Shown: positions 1 to 8,178, counted from the stretch's first letter. The stretch is 64,000 bases of DNA from Pseudonocardia sp. HH130630-07 (GCF_001698125.1 NZ_CP013855.1:248001-312000), one strand, 5' to 3'. Numbers and translations are program-made. Notes: generated by a model not told the origin, from the sequence alone.

Positions 1-159
1 ACCACCCCGGCCGCCGACCGGGACACCGAGATCAGCGGCCCGGCCGCCGGCGGGCTGCGCCCGGGGACCCACGTCGAACTGGACATGCCGCTGGTTGGCC
101 GGATCGTCGTCACCGTCGGCCCGGACGGCGTCCCGGCCCTGACCACCCCGGGAGCCTGA
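1..159 (+). CDS. 3' end of an unknown gene
   Basis: An open frame enters from the left edge and ends at a TGA at 157-159, giving 52 visible C-terminal residues. The visible part reads as a small beta-rich segment (HVELDMPLVGRIVVTVGPDG). No family is recognised. The next gene starts two bases after the stop, so the two are probably co-transcribed. Confidence 0.5.
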   Translation, partial: TTPAADRDTEISGPAAGGLRPGTHVELDMPLVGRIVVTVGPDGVPALTTPGA

Positions 160-161
160 CC

Positions 162-467
162 ATGTCCGCTACGACCCCCGAGATCACGCACGTGGTCCCG
201 CCAGCGTTTCCGCCTGCAGAAACGCCAGCGGCCCCGCATGCACGCCCCGACCTGGGAGATCCGATGGTGAGCGACGACGAGATCATGGCCATGCCGCAGG
301 GCGACGCCGACCGCGCCGGCGTGCGCGACCGGTGGGAGCAGGCCTGCGCGGGCCTGCACGCCGCGCAGGCCCGGCGAGTCGGGCAGCTCGGCGACACCGA
401 GCTGACCGAGGCGTATCGGGGGCTGGAGCGCGACGCGCTGCAGCGGGCAGCGCAGGCCCGACGATGA
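162..467 (+). CDS. Small hypothetical protein
   Basis: The 101-residue product has a Pro/Ala-rich, probably unstructured first third and a helical, charged second half (DRWEQACAGLHAAQARRVGQ). It starts two bases after the preceding stop, which suggests translational coupling with the partial gene at the left edge. Codon use is high in GC at third positions, as in neighbouring real genes. I do not recognise a family. The 160 bases that follow hold no gene that I can support. Confidence 0.5.
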   Translation: MSATTPEITHVVPPAFPPAETPAAPHARPDLGDPMVSDDEIMAMPQGDADRAGVRDRWEQACAGLHAAQARRVGQLGDTELTEAYRGLERDALQRAAQARR

Positions 468-628
468 CCGCCAGCATTCTCGCCAGCAACAACGCCAGCC
501 GATACACCGGCGGGAACAGGACTGGCTGCTCTGACCACGGCTGCTCAAGGCGCAGACTCGCAAGCTCGACGGTCTGCGCACGCACGGCCAATCCCGGATC
601 CCCCGTGAACTGCACCACCCCGCGCGCA

Positions 629-1480
629 CTACCGGTAGCCGGTGAGCCCGTCGGCCAACTGCTCGTCGTCCCCGTCGCGCAGGGCGTACAACGCCTGCTG
701 GAGCGCGAACGTGCCACGGATCGTGGCGATCCGCTCCGGAATTCCGTCGCCCGCCCAGCCGCCGAGAGTGAGCACCCGGTCCAGCGCCTCGTCGCCGTAG
801 CTGGCCCCGATTGCGGCCAGGTCCTCGGCCGGGTCCCCGATACCGACGTCGTCCCAATCGACCACACCACTCAGCCGCAGTGCCCCGTCCGACGTCTCCC
901 ACAGGACGTTCTCGCTGCCGAGGTCGCCGTGCACGACCGCCGATGTGACATGTGGCAGGTCTTCCAGCGCCACGAGCTCACGCTCGGCCCGTTCCCGGCC
1001 CCCGTCGGACATCAGTCCGAACAGCTCGGCCCGCACCCCGGCCGCGAACCGTCTCCACTCGTCGACAGGTGCTTCCGGCAAGACAGCACGCACCTTCTCC
1101 TCAGCGCCCGCGGCCGCAAGTCGGGAAAGCAGGGTCACGCACTGCCGCGCCACCTCCGGCCGCCCGACGGCGTCCTGCCTCAACGGCGCTCCGGGCACAC
1201 GGGTCAACACCAGGTACGGCGGCTCCTCCGTACCTTGAGCGCCTCCCGCGGCCAACGGCTGTGGAGTACGGAAGCCGAGCTCGATCCCGGAGAGGGTGTC
1301 CAGCACGGACGCCCGCTCGGGCAGTCGTACGGCGGACGCCGCGGTGCGTGCGAAGCACACCACTCGCGTCGAACCGATCACCACGTGGTGAAACTGTCCT
1401 TTGTGGACGACGAGTTCATCGGGTGCGTCCACGGGCAGTAGGCGACCGAGGAGGTCGCGATGGGTGTCGATGATATCCAT
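629..1480 (-). CDS. Aminoglycoside phosphotransferase (APH)-family kinase
   Basis: The product of about 283 residues has the APH/choline-kinase hallmarks: a Brenner motif HGDLGSENVLW (catalytic Asp, Mg-binding Asn) near the middle and VVDWDD further on (metal-binding Asp). Such enzymes transfer phosphate from ATP to an aminoglycoside, macrolide or small metabolite in the cytoplasm; the substrate cannot be told from sequence. I chose the ATG at 1480 (MDIIDTHRDLL). The longer open frame runs into the IS3 element, so its extra N-terminus is not native. The IS3 end lies less than 100 bp upstream and has probably replaced the original promoter. Confidence 0.75.
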   Translation of the reverse strand: MDIIDTHRDLLGRLLPVDAPDELVVHKGQFHHVVIGSTRVVCFARTAASAVRLPERASVLDTLSGIELGFRTPQPLAAGGAQGTEEPPYLVLTRVPGAPLRQDAVGRPEVARQCVTLLSRLAAAGAEEKVRAVLPEAPVDEWRRFAAGVRAELFGLMSDGGRERAERELVALEDLPHVTSAVVHGDLGSENVLWETSDGALRLSGVVDWDDVGIGDPAEDLAAIGASYGDEALDRVLTLGGWAGDGIPERIATIRGTFALQQALYALRDGDDEQLADGLTGYR

Positions 1481-1559
1481 ACCGAACAGATCTCCGTTCT
1501 GCGAGTATCCGGCTGCCAGGAATCGGTAGGCCGGCTGAGTACGAGCATCAGCTGGACTA

Positions 1560-2504
1560 TCAGATGGCATGGGCTGCCTCGAACTCGGTGGGGCTGATCA
1601 TGCCCAGACTTGAGTGCAGTCGGCGGTTGTTGTACCACTCGACCCAGCTGGCGGTGGCGTACTCGACGTCGGCGATCGTGCGGTAGGGGCCGTCGTGGAA
1701 GACTCGGGTGCGGATGCATTCGGCCTTGTAGAGGCCGTTGATGGTCTCCATCAGGGCGTTGTCGTAGGCGTCGCCGACGCTGCCGACCGAGGGCCGTATG
1801 CCCTCGAGGTGCAGGTGCTCGGTGAACCGCAGACTCGTATATTGCGACCCGGCATCGGAATGGCAGATCAGCTGGTCCCGGGCCACGGCTTTGCCCTCGT
1901 GGGCACGTCGCCACAGCGCCATCCGTAACGGCACGTCCACCAGCTCGACGTCACGAGTGAGCGCGGCGTGCCAGCCCACGATCTTCTGCGAGAAGCAGTC
2001 CACGATGAACGCCACGTAGGTGAACGACTGATACGTGCGCACGTAGGTGAAGTCGGTGACCCACTTGCTGTCGGGTGCTGAGGCGGTGAAGTTGCGGTCG
2101 AGCAGATCAGCGGCCCGCTGGGCGGTCGAGTCCGGGATGGTCGTGCGCGGCCGTTTCCCGCGGACCACTCCGGCCAGCCCCACCGAGCGCATCGCCCGGT
2201 CGACCGCTCCGAACCCAGCCTCGGGCAGCACCGTTCGACGGATCAGGGCCAGCATCTTGCGACGCCCATAAAGTCCCTCTGGGGCCAGCACCGGTTCGCC
2301 GGCGCGGTTGGTGGTGAACGCCGCCGCACGGACGGCGTCTTCGACCAGGGCGTCGGTGACGGTCCGGGCCGCGACCCGGCCGGCGGCGCCGTTCCTGGTG
2401 CCGGTCCGAGCGCACCAGGCCCGCAAGGTTCGTGCCGCGATCGTGAGCCCCAGGGTGTTGAGGGCAGCAAGGATCGACTCGACGGCATGACCAGCAGCCC
2501 GCAT
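1560..2504 (-). CDS. IS3 transposase OrfB (DDE catalytic part)
   Basis: This is the catalytic half of an IS3-family transposase. Visible signatures are WVTDFTYVRT (first Asp of the rve integrase core), HSDAGSQYTS (second Asp) and NALMETINGLYKAE (Glu with the usual K/R seven residues on). An HTH_21-type N-terminal region precedes the core. In IS3 elements OrfB is normally made as an OrfAB fusion by -1 ribosomal slippage. Here the -1 frame is open upstream of 2504 through a run that includes GATTTTC and CCCCCG, so slippage there would join it to orfA. Confidence 0.88.
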   Translation of the reverse strand: MRAAGHAVESILAALNTLGLTIAARTLRAWCARTGTRNGAAGRVAARTVTDALVEDAVRAAAFTTNRAGEPVLAPEGLYGRRKMLALIRRTVLPEAGFGAVDRAMRSVGLAGVVRGKRPRTTIPDSTAQRAADLLDRNFTASAPDSKWVTDFTYVRTYQSFTYVAFIVDCFSQKIVGWHAALTRDVELVDVPLRMALWRRAHEGKAVARDQLICHSDAGSQYTSLRFTEHLHLEGIRPSVGSVGDAYDNALMETINGLYKAECIRTRVFHDGPYRTIADVEYATASWVEWYNNRRLHSSLGMISPTEFEAAHAI

Positions 2505-2524
2505 CTGATCGACGAACGCGACGA

Positions 2525-2845
2525 TCAGCGGTTTCGGGGGTCGAGCTCCCCCACGAAGAAAATCGTCGCCGACTTGAGGACCTCGTTGACCTCGCGCAGG
2601 CGCTTGTTCTCCGCCCGCAACCGCCGCAGCTCCTCGCGGTCATCGCTGGTCACGCCCGCTACGACGCCGGTGTCGACGTCGTGCTGGGACACCCAGCGAC
2701 GCACGGACTCACGCGACACCCCGAGTGACTCAGCGACCTGGACATGCACGGCACGCTCGGTCGAGTACGCCGAACGATGCTCGGTCACCAGACGCACAGC
2801 CTGGCTCCGAACCGCTGGGTCGATCTTCTTGGGCACGACACCCAT
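2525..2845 (-). CDS. IS3 transposase OrfA (HTH/leucine zipper part)
   Basis: The 106-residue product has a Tnp_1-type helix-turn-helix (AESLGVSRESVRRWVSQHDVD) and then a leucine-zipper-like helix (LRRLRAENKRLREVNEVLKSA), ending ATIFFVGELDPRNR. That layout is the usual IS3 OrfA. It overlaps the upstream extension of orfB in the -1 frame, as expected for programmed frameshifting. Confidence 0.88.
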   Translation of the reverse strand: MGVVPKKIDPAVRSQAVRLVTEHRSAYSTERAVHVQVAESLGVSRESVRRWVSQHDVDTGVVAGVTSDDREELRRLRAENKRLREVNEVLKSATIFFVGELDPRNR

Positions 2846-2867
2846 CCTCTCAGCCTGCTCACAACGG

Positions 2868-3152
2868 AGCGGCAGAGAAGCCGGGACGGTTCACCTGCCC
2901 GAGCCGGTCCTGTGGCGGGCGAAGAACCACTACCCGGCGACGCACGATCCCGGTTACACCGCGGGCCTGCAGGAACTGGCCCGCACCTGCCTGGACGTGG
3001 ACGGTGTCACCGACGTCGTCGACCGTGCCCGGATCGACCCGCTGCTCGACGGCCCCGCCGCCGCCCTCGACTGGGGCACCCGGCTGCGGCTGGAACGCGT
3101 CGTCGATCTCGCGCTGTGGCTGGAGCACGCCCGCCCCGAGCTGACGATCTGA
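2868..3152 (+). pseudogene. 3' fragment of an asparagine-synthase-like gene
   Basis: About 94 C-terminal codons remain after the IS3 element. The text LWRAKNHYPATHDPGYT, followed by a stretch ending RLRLERVVDLALWLEHARPEL, matches the C-terminal tail of glutamine-hydrolysing asparagine synthases (K-SPYPSTQDP-Y, then LERVL-L--WLE-YRPEL). These enzymes amidate Asp, and relatives in natural-product clusters make other amide bonds. The 5' part, with the glutaminase and ATP-binding sites, has been lost. The stop at 3150-3152 lies 11 bases before the P450 start, so the two were probably one operon. Confidence 0.65.
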
Positions 3153-3158
3153 AGGAGG
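3153..3158 (+). promoter_or_regulatory. Shine-Dalgarno AGGAGG for the P450
   Basis: AGGAGG lies five bases before the GTG at 3164. It decides the start of the P450 frame, which is otherwise open far upstream. Confidence 0.8.
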
Positions 3159-3163
3159 ACGAC

Positions 3164-4426
3164 GTGCCGACCCCTCACCCGGCCGAACCGGTCCCGCTGG
3201 CCGGCCCGGACCACAAGCGCGATCCCTACCCGCTCTACACCGAGCTGCGCGACCGCTGCCCGATCCACCGGGTCACGTTCCCCAGCGGGGTGGACGCCTG
3301 GCTGGTGACCGGCTACGACGCCGCGCACGCCACCCTGAACGACCGCCGCCTCGGCAAGGACCACCGCCTCGGCAACGACGGCTGGCGGGCCAGGGCGTCG
3401 ATCATGCCCGAGCCGCAGCACTCACTGCTGCAGGTGCACCTGCTGCACCAGGACCCGCCGGCACACACCGTGCTGCGCCGGCTGGTGACCGACGCCTTCA
3501 CCCCGCGCGCGGCCGAGGCGGCGCGCCCCCGGATCCAGCGCGTCGCCGACGACCTGGTCGACCGGCTGCCGGTCGACGGCCCGGTCGACCTCGTCGCCGG
3601 GTTCGCCGCCCACCTGCCGTTCCGGGCGCTCGCGCCGGCGATCGGCCTGCCCGACGGGCTCGCCGCCGGGTTCCGCCCGGAGTGGGGCGGCGTCGTCGCA
3701 CCGGTCGGGCCGGCCGACCCGCGCCGCGCGTACTACGAGGGCCTGCTGCACGGGCTGCAGACCTACATCGCCGAGGTCGTGGCCGGAGTGCGCGGACTGC
3801 CCGGTGACGGCCTGCTCACCAGCCTGGTCGCCGCGCACGACGACGGCGCCGTCACCGCCGAGCAGCTCGGCTCGATGGTGTTCCAGCTGCTCGTCGCCGG
3901 GCAGGAACCGGTCACGAACCAGCTCACGACGGCGCTCGTCGCACTGCTGCGGCGCCCGGCGGACCTCGACCGGCTCGCCGCGGATCCCGCGCTGCTGCCT
4001 CGTGCGGTCGAGGAGCTGCTGCGCTACGACAGCGCTTTCGAGCTCACGACCTGGCGGTTCCTGGCCGAACCGGACGACCTGCACGGCCGTCCGGTGCCCG
4101 CCGGGGACTCGGTGATCGTCTCGTTGTGCGCGGCGAACCGGGACCCGCGCCGCTTCGACCGGGCCGACGACCTGGTGCTCGACCGCAGTCCCAACCCGCA
4201 CCTGGCGTTCGGGCACGGCATCCACTTCTGCCCCGGGGCCGCGCTGGCCCGGGTGCAGCTGCAGGTGGCGCTCGGGACCCTGCTCGCCCGGCTGCCCGGG
4301 ATGCGCCCGGCCGTGTCCCTGGAGGAGCTGGAGTGGATCGGATCCGTGCTCGGCCGCGGTGTCCGCGCGCTGCCGGTCTCGGCGCCCCGCCGCCGCCCGG
4401 CCGGATCCGGCGGGACGGCCCGGTGA
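3164..4426 (+). CDS. Cytochrome P450
   Basis: The 420-residue soluble bacterial P450 is of normal length. It has the K-helix ExxR (EELLR), the heme-binding loop FGHGIHFCPGAALAR with Cys356 as axial thiolate ligand, and the C-helix stretch HLLHQDPPAHTVLRR. The I-helix reads A245-G-Q-E-P-V-T where most monooxygenase P450s have AGxET, so the oxygen-activating Thr position (249) is Pro. The GTG start is fixed by AGGAGG at 3153-3158. The 3' end overlaps the isonitrile-synthase start (GTGA). Pairing of a P450 with a Dit1/PvcA-type enzyme is known from yeast Dit1/Dit2, so an isonitrile or modified amino acid is the likely substrate; that is inference. Confidence 0.92.
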   Translation: MPTPHPAEPVPLAGPDHKRDPYPLYTELRDRCPIHRVTFPSGVDAWLVTGYDAAHATLNDRRLGKDHRLGNDGWRARASIMPEPQHSLLQVHLLHQDPPAHTVLRRLVTDAFTPRAAEAARPRIQRVADDLVDRLPVDGPVDLVAGFAAHLPFRALAPAIGLPDGLAAGFRPEWGGVVAPVGPADPRRAYYEGLLHGLQTYIAEVVAGVRGLPGDGLLTSLVAAHDDGAVTAEQLGSMVFQLLVAGQEPVTNQLTTALVALLRRPADLDRLAADPALLPRAVEELLRYDSAFELTTWRFLAEPDDLHGRPVPAGDSVIVSLCAANRDPRRFDRADDLVLDRSPNPHLAFGHGIHFCPGAALARVQLQVALGTLLARLPGMRPAVSLEELEWIGSVLGRGVRALPVSAPRRRPAGSGGTAR

Positions 4427-4613
4427 ACGCCGGCCCGGTCGTCGAGGACGTCCTGCGGGTGCTGCTCCGGCACCGCAGGGCGCCGCGCGGCGAGGACGCG
4501 CCCGGCCCCGGGGCGTTCGACGCCCAGCGCGCCCAGATCGGCGCCGCCGTCGCGGCCGGCCGGCCGATCCGGCTGGTACTGCCCGCGTTCCCCTGCAAAT
4601 CGCCCAATCCGGC
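4423..4613 (+). pseudogene. 5' fragment of an isonitrile synthase (PvcA/Dit1 family)
   Basis: A GTG at 4423, overlapping the P450 stop as GTGA, opens a frame whose first 64 codons end LVLPAFPCKSPNPAK. LPAFPxKSPNxxK is the signature at the start of the DIT1_PvcA domain, preceded here by the usual R(A)QI-AAVAAGRPI. Full enzymes are about 300-330 residues and turn Tyr or Trp, with ribulose-5-phosphate, into an isonitrile. The gene is cut at 4614-4617 by the passenger-bearing IS5 element, and the rest is nowhere in the window, so it cannot make an active enzyme. Confidence 0.75.
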
Positions 4614-4680
4614 TAAGAGGTCGTTGCAGAAGTCCGGGAGCGGGTGCTGGGGGTGCGAGGAGCGGTGGGAGCATCGCAGC

Positions 4681-5274
4681 ATGGCGAGGCCTCGGGTGAC
4701 GACGAAGACGAAGATCTTCCGGATCGAGATCGTGTTGGTCGATGTCGAGCCGACCGTGCGACGGGTGGTCGAGGTTCCGGGTGAGGCCAGCCTCGCGGTC
4801 CTGCACGAGGTCGTGCAGGACGCGATGGGCTGGACCAACTCCCACCTGCACGAATTCGAGATCGACGGTGTCCGCTACGGGCTGCCTGATCCGGATTGGG
4901 ACACCGGCACGCTCGACGAGGCCAAGACGAAGTTGTTCCGGGTGCTGGCTGCCGGTGATGACGCCGGCTACGTCTACGACTTCGGCGACAACTGGCACCA
5001 CGTTTTGGTCGTCGACGCGGTCACCATCCCAGAGCCTGGGGTGCGGTACCCACGCTGTGTCGAGGGTCAGGGTGCGTGTCCGCCCGAGGATGTGGGCGGG
5101 GTGTTCGGCTACTCGGAGTTCGTCGACGCGCTCGCCGATCCCGATCATGCTGAGCACGCCGAGCGGGTCGAGTGGTGGGGCTCGGACCGGTTCGACCCAC
5201 ACCACTTCGACCTCGTCGCCACCGACCGAGCGCTGGAGCGTTTGGCCGGGGCGAGCGCGACGGCGCGGTCCTGA
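4681..5274 (+). CDS. Passenger protein, pRiA4b ORF-3 / IS1096 TnpR-like
   Basis: The 197-residue product belongs to the PRiA4_ORF3 family: a short beta-rich N-terminus (FRIEIVLVDVEPTVRRVVEVP), then the typical LHEVVQDAMGWTNSHLHEFEIDG, and the core YDFGDNWHHVLVVDAV followed by PRCVEGQGACPPEDVGG with paired Cys. Family members occur as passengers of IS elements (IS1096 TnpR) and elsewhere as orphan genes. Their function is not established, and the name TnpR does not imply a resolvase motif here. The gene sits entirely inside the element, between the terminal repeat and the transposase, and is the same length in the second copy. Confidence 0.85.
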   Translation: MARPRVTTKTKIFRIEIVLVDVEPTVRRVVEVPGEASLAVLHEVVQDAMGWTNSHLHEFEIDGVRYGLPDPDWDTGTLDEAKTKLFRVLAAGDDAGYVYDFGDNWHHVLVVDAVTIPEPGVRYPRCVEGQGACPPEDVGGVFGYSEFVDALADPDHAEHAERVEWWGSDRFDPHHFDLVATDRALERLAGASATARS

Positions 5275-5292
5275 TCCACCGCGAGGGGTCGT

Positions 5293-6123
5293 TCAGGGCA
5301 GACGGCGCAAACAGATCAACGCGCACGCCAGTTTCAGCAAGGCCTCGATGCTGGTGCGGGAGCGTTCGTAGCGCAGCCCGAGCCGCCGGAACGACAGCAG
5401 CCAGGCCATCGTGCGCTCCACGACCCACCGGACCCGGCCGAGCCGGGAGGAGTCTTCGACTCCGCGGCGAGCGATCCGCACCCCGATCCCGCGCCCGGTC
5501 AGGTAGCGGCGACACCGTGGATAGTCGTAGCCCTTGTCGGCGTGCAGCTTGCCGGGACGCCGCCGCGGGCGTCCGGCCTGGCCGCGCCGTTCGCGGACGC
5601 CGGGGTTGGTGTCGAGCAGCTCGGCCAGTATCCGGCTGTCGTGGGTGTTCGCGCCGGTCACGACCGCGTGCAGCGGCAGGCCGTTGCGGTCGCATAACAC
5701 GTGGTACTTCGACCCGGCCTTCCCACGATCGGTCGGCGAGGGCCCCGTCTGTTCGCCGCGGCGCTTGGCGCGCACGCTGACCGAGTCCACCGCAGCTCGC
5801 GACCAGTCCAGAACCCCGGCCTGGCCGAGCCGATCGAGCACTACTCGGTGCAGCTCATCCCAGACCCCCGCCCGCTGCCAGTCGCGTAGCCGTCGCCAGC
5901 AGGTGGTCCCTGATCCACAGCCCAACTCGGGCGGCAGGTCGTTCCAGCCGATCCCCGTGGTCAGCACGAACACGATCCCCGCCAGCGCGGCCCGGTCCGG
6001 TACTGGTGGCCGGCCGGTCCGCGCGCCTCGCCGACGTGGCCGAGGACGGGGAAGCAGCGGCTCAATCAGCTCCCACAGCTCGTCGGTGACCAGTCGTTCG
6101 ACCGTCGATGCCCTTGCCATCAA
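5293..6123 (-). CDS. IS5-family transposase, copy 1
   Basis: The 276-residue DDE transposase has an N-terminal DUF4096-like region (LTTGIGWNDLPPELGCGSGTTCWRRLRDW), the first Asp in AVDSVSVRAKRRG, the second in VVTGANTHDS, a further conserved DKGYDYPRCRRYL, and the Glu in VRWVVERTMAWL, in the order typical of IS5/IS427-group enzymes. It is in one frame and intact. The copy at 8473-9303 encodes the same protein, so both elements may be active. Confidence 0.93.
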   Translation of the reverse strand: MMARASTVERLVTDELWELIEPLLPRPRPRRRGARTGRPPVPDRAALAGIVFVLTTGIGWNDLPPELGCGSGTTCWRRLRDWQRAGVWDELHRVVLDRLGQAGVLDWSRAAVDSVSVRAKRRGEQTGPSPTDRGKAGSKYHVLCDRNGLPLHAVVTGANTHDSRILAELLDTNPGVRERRGQAGRPRRRPGKLHADKGYDYPRCRRYLTGRGIGVRIARRGVEDSSRLGRVRWVVERTMAWLLSFRRLGLRYERSRTSIEALLKLACALICLRRLP

Positions 6124-6190
6124 CTCTGAGCATCACCCGACCAGGTCCATCTACATAGGACCAACACGCCCCGACTTCTGCAACGACCTC

Positions 6191-6374
6191 TTAAGACGAG
6201 CCGCTCCGTGCGGCGCACCTCGGACCCTCCACGGCAGAGTTCACCGCAGCACCCCTCTCGCCTGCCGCCGCCGTCGCCCCGACGGGCAGCGTCACCGGCC
6301 CCTGACCCCGCAGCAGCCACAACGCTGGCGGTATCCATCGGTAAACCGGTTGCCCCTCACGCCAGGGTTGGTCT
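6191..6374. other. Short stretch between IS5 copy 1 and the deacetylase gene
   Basis: One plus-strand frame (DEPLRAAHLGPSTAEF, ending TGA near 6302) could be the C-terminus of a gene cut by the element, but it has no recognisable family. I see no other gene here. Confidence 0.3.
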
Positions 6375-7427
6375 ATGTCTGAGCTTCTGGCACCCGAGCT
6401 GCTCGGCGTCGACCCGCGTGCCCGGTTTCTGCTGATCAACGCCGATGACCTGGGAATGCACCCCGCGATCGACCGTGGCATCTTCGCCGCCCTCGATCAC
6501 GGCATCGCCCGCTCGACCAGCCTGATGACGACGTGCCCAGCGAGCGACGCGGCCCTCGACACCCTCTGCTCTCGACCCGACATCGCGTTTGGGATCCATC
6601 TCACCCTGGTACGCGACCACCACGACGACACCTGGGCCCCACGGGCACCCGCATCCGATATTCCGTCGCTGCTCGATCCCGACGGGCTCCTACCGCTGCA
6701 CGCCGACGCCGACGAGCTTCTGGCCCGGGCGCTGCCCCGGGAGATCGAGACCGAGTTCCGGGCGCAAGTGCACGTCGTGCTCGAGCACGGCCTGCACCCC
6801 ACACACCTGGACTTCCACTGAGCCTTTTTCAACCTGCCGTTCCGGCAGCTCAGGGGCCTGGTTGTGTGGGTGCAGACGCCGAGCTAGCGAGCCGGTGACC
6901 TGTGCAGCTGTGGTCAGAGCAGTTGCGCTGCAACCTTCGCGATCTCCTGACGCAGAAGCTCGCTGGTCAGGTTGAAAAAGGCTCACTGCCTCGCCGATGG
7001 TGGCCGGCGCGAGTTCTTCGACGCCGCAGCACGTCTCGCCGCCGAGCACGGTCTCGCTGTGCGGGTCTGGCTCGATCCCGGCCGGCGCCGAGCCCGAGCG
7101 GCCGGCCTACCCGTTGTCGATCACCCGTTCGTCGACAGCTTCGCCCTCGACCCGACGAGCAAGCCCACCGACTACGAACAGATGCTGCGGCACCTACCAC
7201 CGGGGCTCACCGAGTGGGCCGTCCACCCGTCCGTCGACGATCTCGCAGCGCGCATCCGTGACCCGCACGGCTGGGCGGTGCGCACCAGCGACTACGAGTT
7301 CCTGACCTCACCCCGCGCCGCCGAGATCCTCGACCAGGAAGACATCACGCTGATCGACTACCGGCCACTGCAACGCGCGTGGCGCACTGCCGGTGGGCTA
7401 CCCGCCTCAGAGGCGACCAGGTCGTAG
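6375..7427 (+). pseudogene. YdjC/ChbG-family carbohydrate deacetylase, split by a MITE
   Basis: The two halves join perfectly when the 163-bp MITE and one copy of its CACTG duplication are removed (6375-6820 plus 6989-7427, 885 bp, 294 residues). The first half has the family motif LLINADDLGMHPAID (metal-binding Asp) and ends THLDFH (metal His). The second half holds the remaining barrel with DYEFLTSPRAAEIL near the end. YdjC-family enzymes deacetylate N-acetylated sugars such as diacetylchitobiose. The MITE brings a stop at the junction, so the gene as it stands yields only about 148 residues and lacks the C-terminal catalytic part. Confidence 0.85.
6821..6983 (+). mobile_element. 163-bp MITE, copy 1
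   Basis: Perfect inverted ends AGCCTTTTTCAACCTG and its complement bound a non-coding 163-bp unit flanked by 5-bp duplications CACTG (6816-6820 and 6984-6988). Further copies lie at 13724-13885, 21478-21640 and 59076-59238. It interrupts the YdjC gene. Confidence 0.92.
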
Positions 7428-7468
7428 GCGATCAGGTCGCCGGTGTGGAGATGTGGTCATCACGTCGT

Positions 7469-7843
7469 CGGTCGAGTCGGGCCACGGTCTACAAGTGGAT
7501 CCGCCGCTACCACGCCGAGGGCTGGGCGGGTCTGATCGAGCGCTCCAGCCGCCCGCGCCGCTGCCCGACCCGCACCAGCACCGAGGTCGAGAACCGGGTC
7601 CTCGAGCTGTGCCGACTGCGTCATCGCGGGCCGATGTTCCTGGCCGGCGAGCTCGGGTGGGTCGCCTCGACCGTCGGGCGGATTCTGGCCCGCCACCACG
7701 CGGGCCCGCTGGCCGCGACCGACCCGATCACCGGCGCACCGGTCCGCCAACGCCGCAGCGGCCGCCGCTACCAGCGATCACGTCCCGGCGAGCTACTCCA
7801 CATCGACGGGTGGCCGCCGTCGCGGCAGGAGAATCCCGCCTAG
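7469..7843 (+). pseudogene. IS481-family transposase fragment
   Basis: The frame shows the helix-turn-helix tail and linker of IS481 enzymes (ATVYKWIRRYHAEGWAGLIERSSRP) and runs to the first catalytic region (GELLHIDG), then departs from the family and stops. Both the N-terminal start and the whole catalytic core are missing, so it is a relic. No ends of the original element are visible. Confidence 0.7.
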
Positions 7844-7947
7844 CCGAGAGAGAGTCTGGTTGTGCTTCATCGTCGCGTTGCGTCTGAGGAAAGCCGAGGT
7901 CAGCGCCGCGGGATGCTTCTCCCGTCTCACCGGATAGGATCGCGGTC

Positions 7948-8178
7948 ATGTCTTCTCCTGAGCTCGGCCGACGTGTGCGTCAGCAGGGCGCGGACATCGA
8001 TGCGCTCTACGAGATCAGCGAGCGCATCGAAACCAAGATCGACACCCTGGCCGGTGACACTGCTCAGCGCTTCGACACCCTCGACGGCGACACGACCCGC
8101 CGCTTCGACGGGATCGAGCGCGAGCTGCAGCAGAACCGGGAGCTGCTCACTCAGATCCTGCAGCGCCTGCAGGGCTGA
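7948..8178 (+). CDS. Small coiled-coil protein
   Basis: The 76-residue product is almost entirely heptad-like: ELGRRVRQQGADIDALYEISERIETKIDTLAG, two near repeats (DTAQRFDTLDG, DTTRRFDGIER), then LLTQILQRLQG. The ATG has a plausible -10-like TAGGAT about 10-15 bases before it, suggesting a leaderless or short-leader transcript. A protein of similar design is encoded at 57697-58059, also next to IS ends. No enzyme motif is present. The function is unknown; an oligomerisation role is possible. Confidence 0.6.
   Translation: MSSPELGRRVRQQGADIDALYEISERIETKIDTLAGDTAQRFDTLDGDTTRRFDGIERELQQNRELLTQILQRLQG

Larger units (their letters stand above)
1545..2876 (-). mobile_element. IS3-family insertion sequence
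   Basis: The element carries overlapping orfA (2525-2845) and orfB (1560-2504) of IS3 type, on the minus strand. Its ends are approximate: I find only weak end similarity (GAGCATCAGCTGG on the left, GAGCAGGCTGAGAGG read inward on the right), so the outer borders are set just outside the two ORFs. It separates the APH gene from an asparagine-synthase fragment and has cut the latter. Confidence 0.7.
4617..6190 (-). mobile_element. IS5-family element with passenger gene, copy 1
   Basis: The element is 1574 bp with terminal inverted repeats GAGGTCGTTGCAGAAGTC (left) and the complement at 6173-6190. It carries two convergent genes: a passenger (4681-5274, plus) and the transposase (5293-6123, minus), with 18 bp between their stops. 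The flanks are TAA on the left and TTA on the right. A second copy of identical length lies inverted at 8406-9979. It truncates the isonitrile synthase gene. Confidence 0.9.

Noticed and set aside
4681-5274. Calling the passenger a site-specific resolvase because relatives are named TnpR.
   Set aside because: There is no serine or tyrosine recombinase motif; the sequence is of the PRiA4_ORF3 family.
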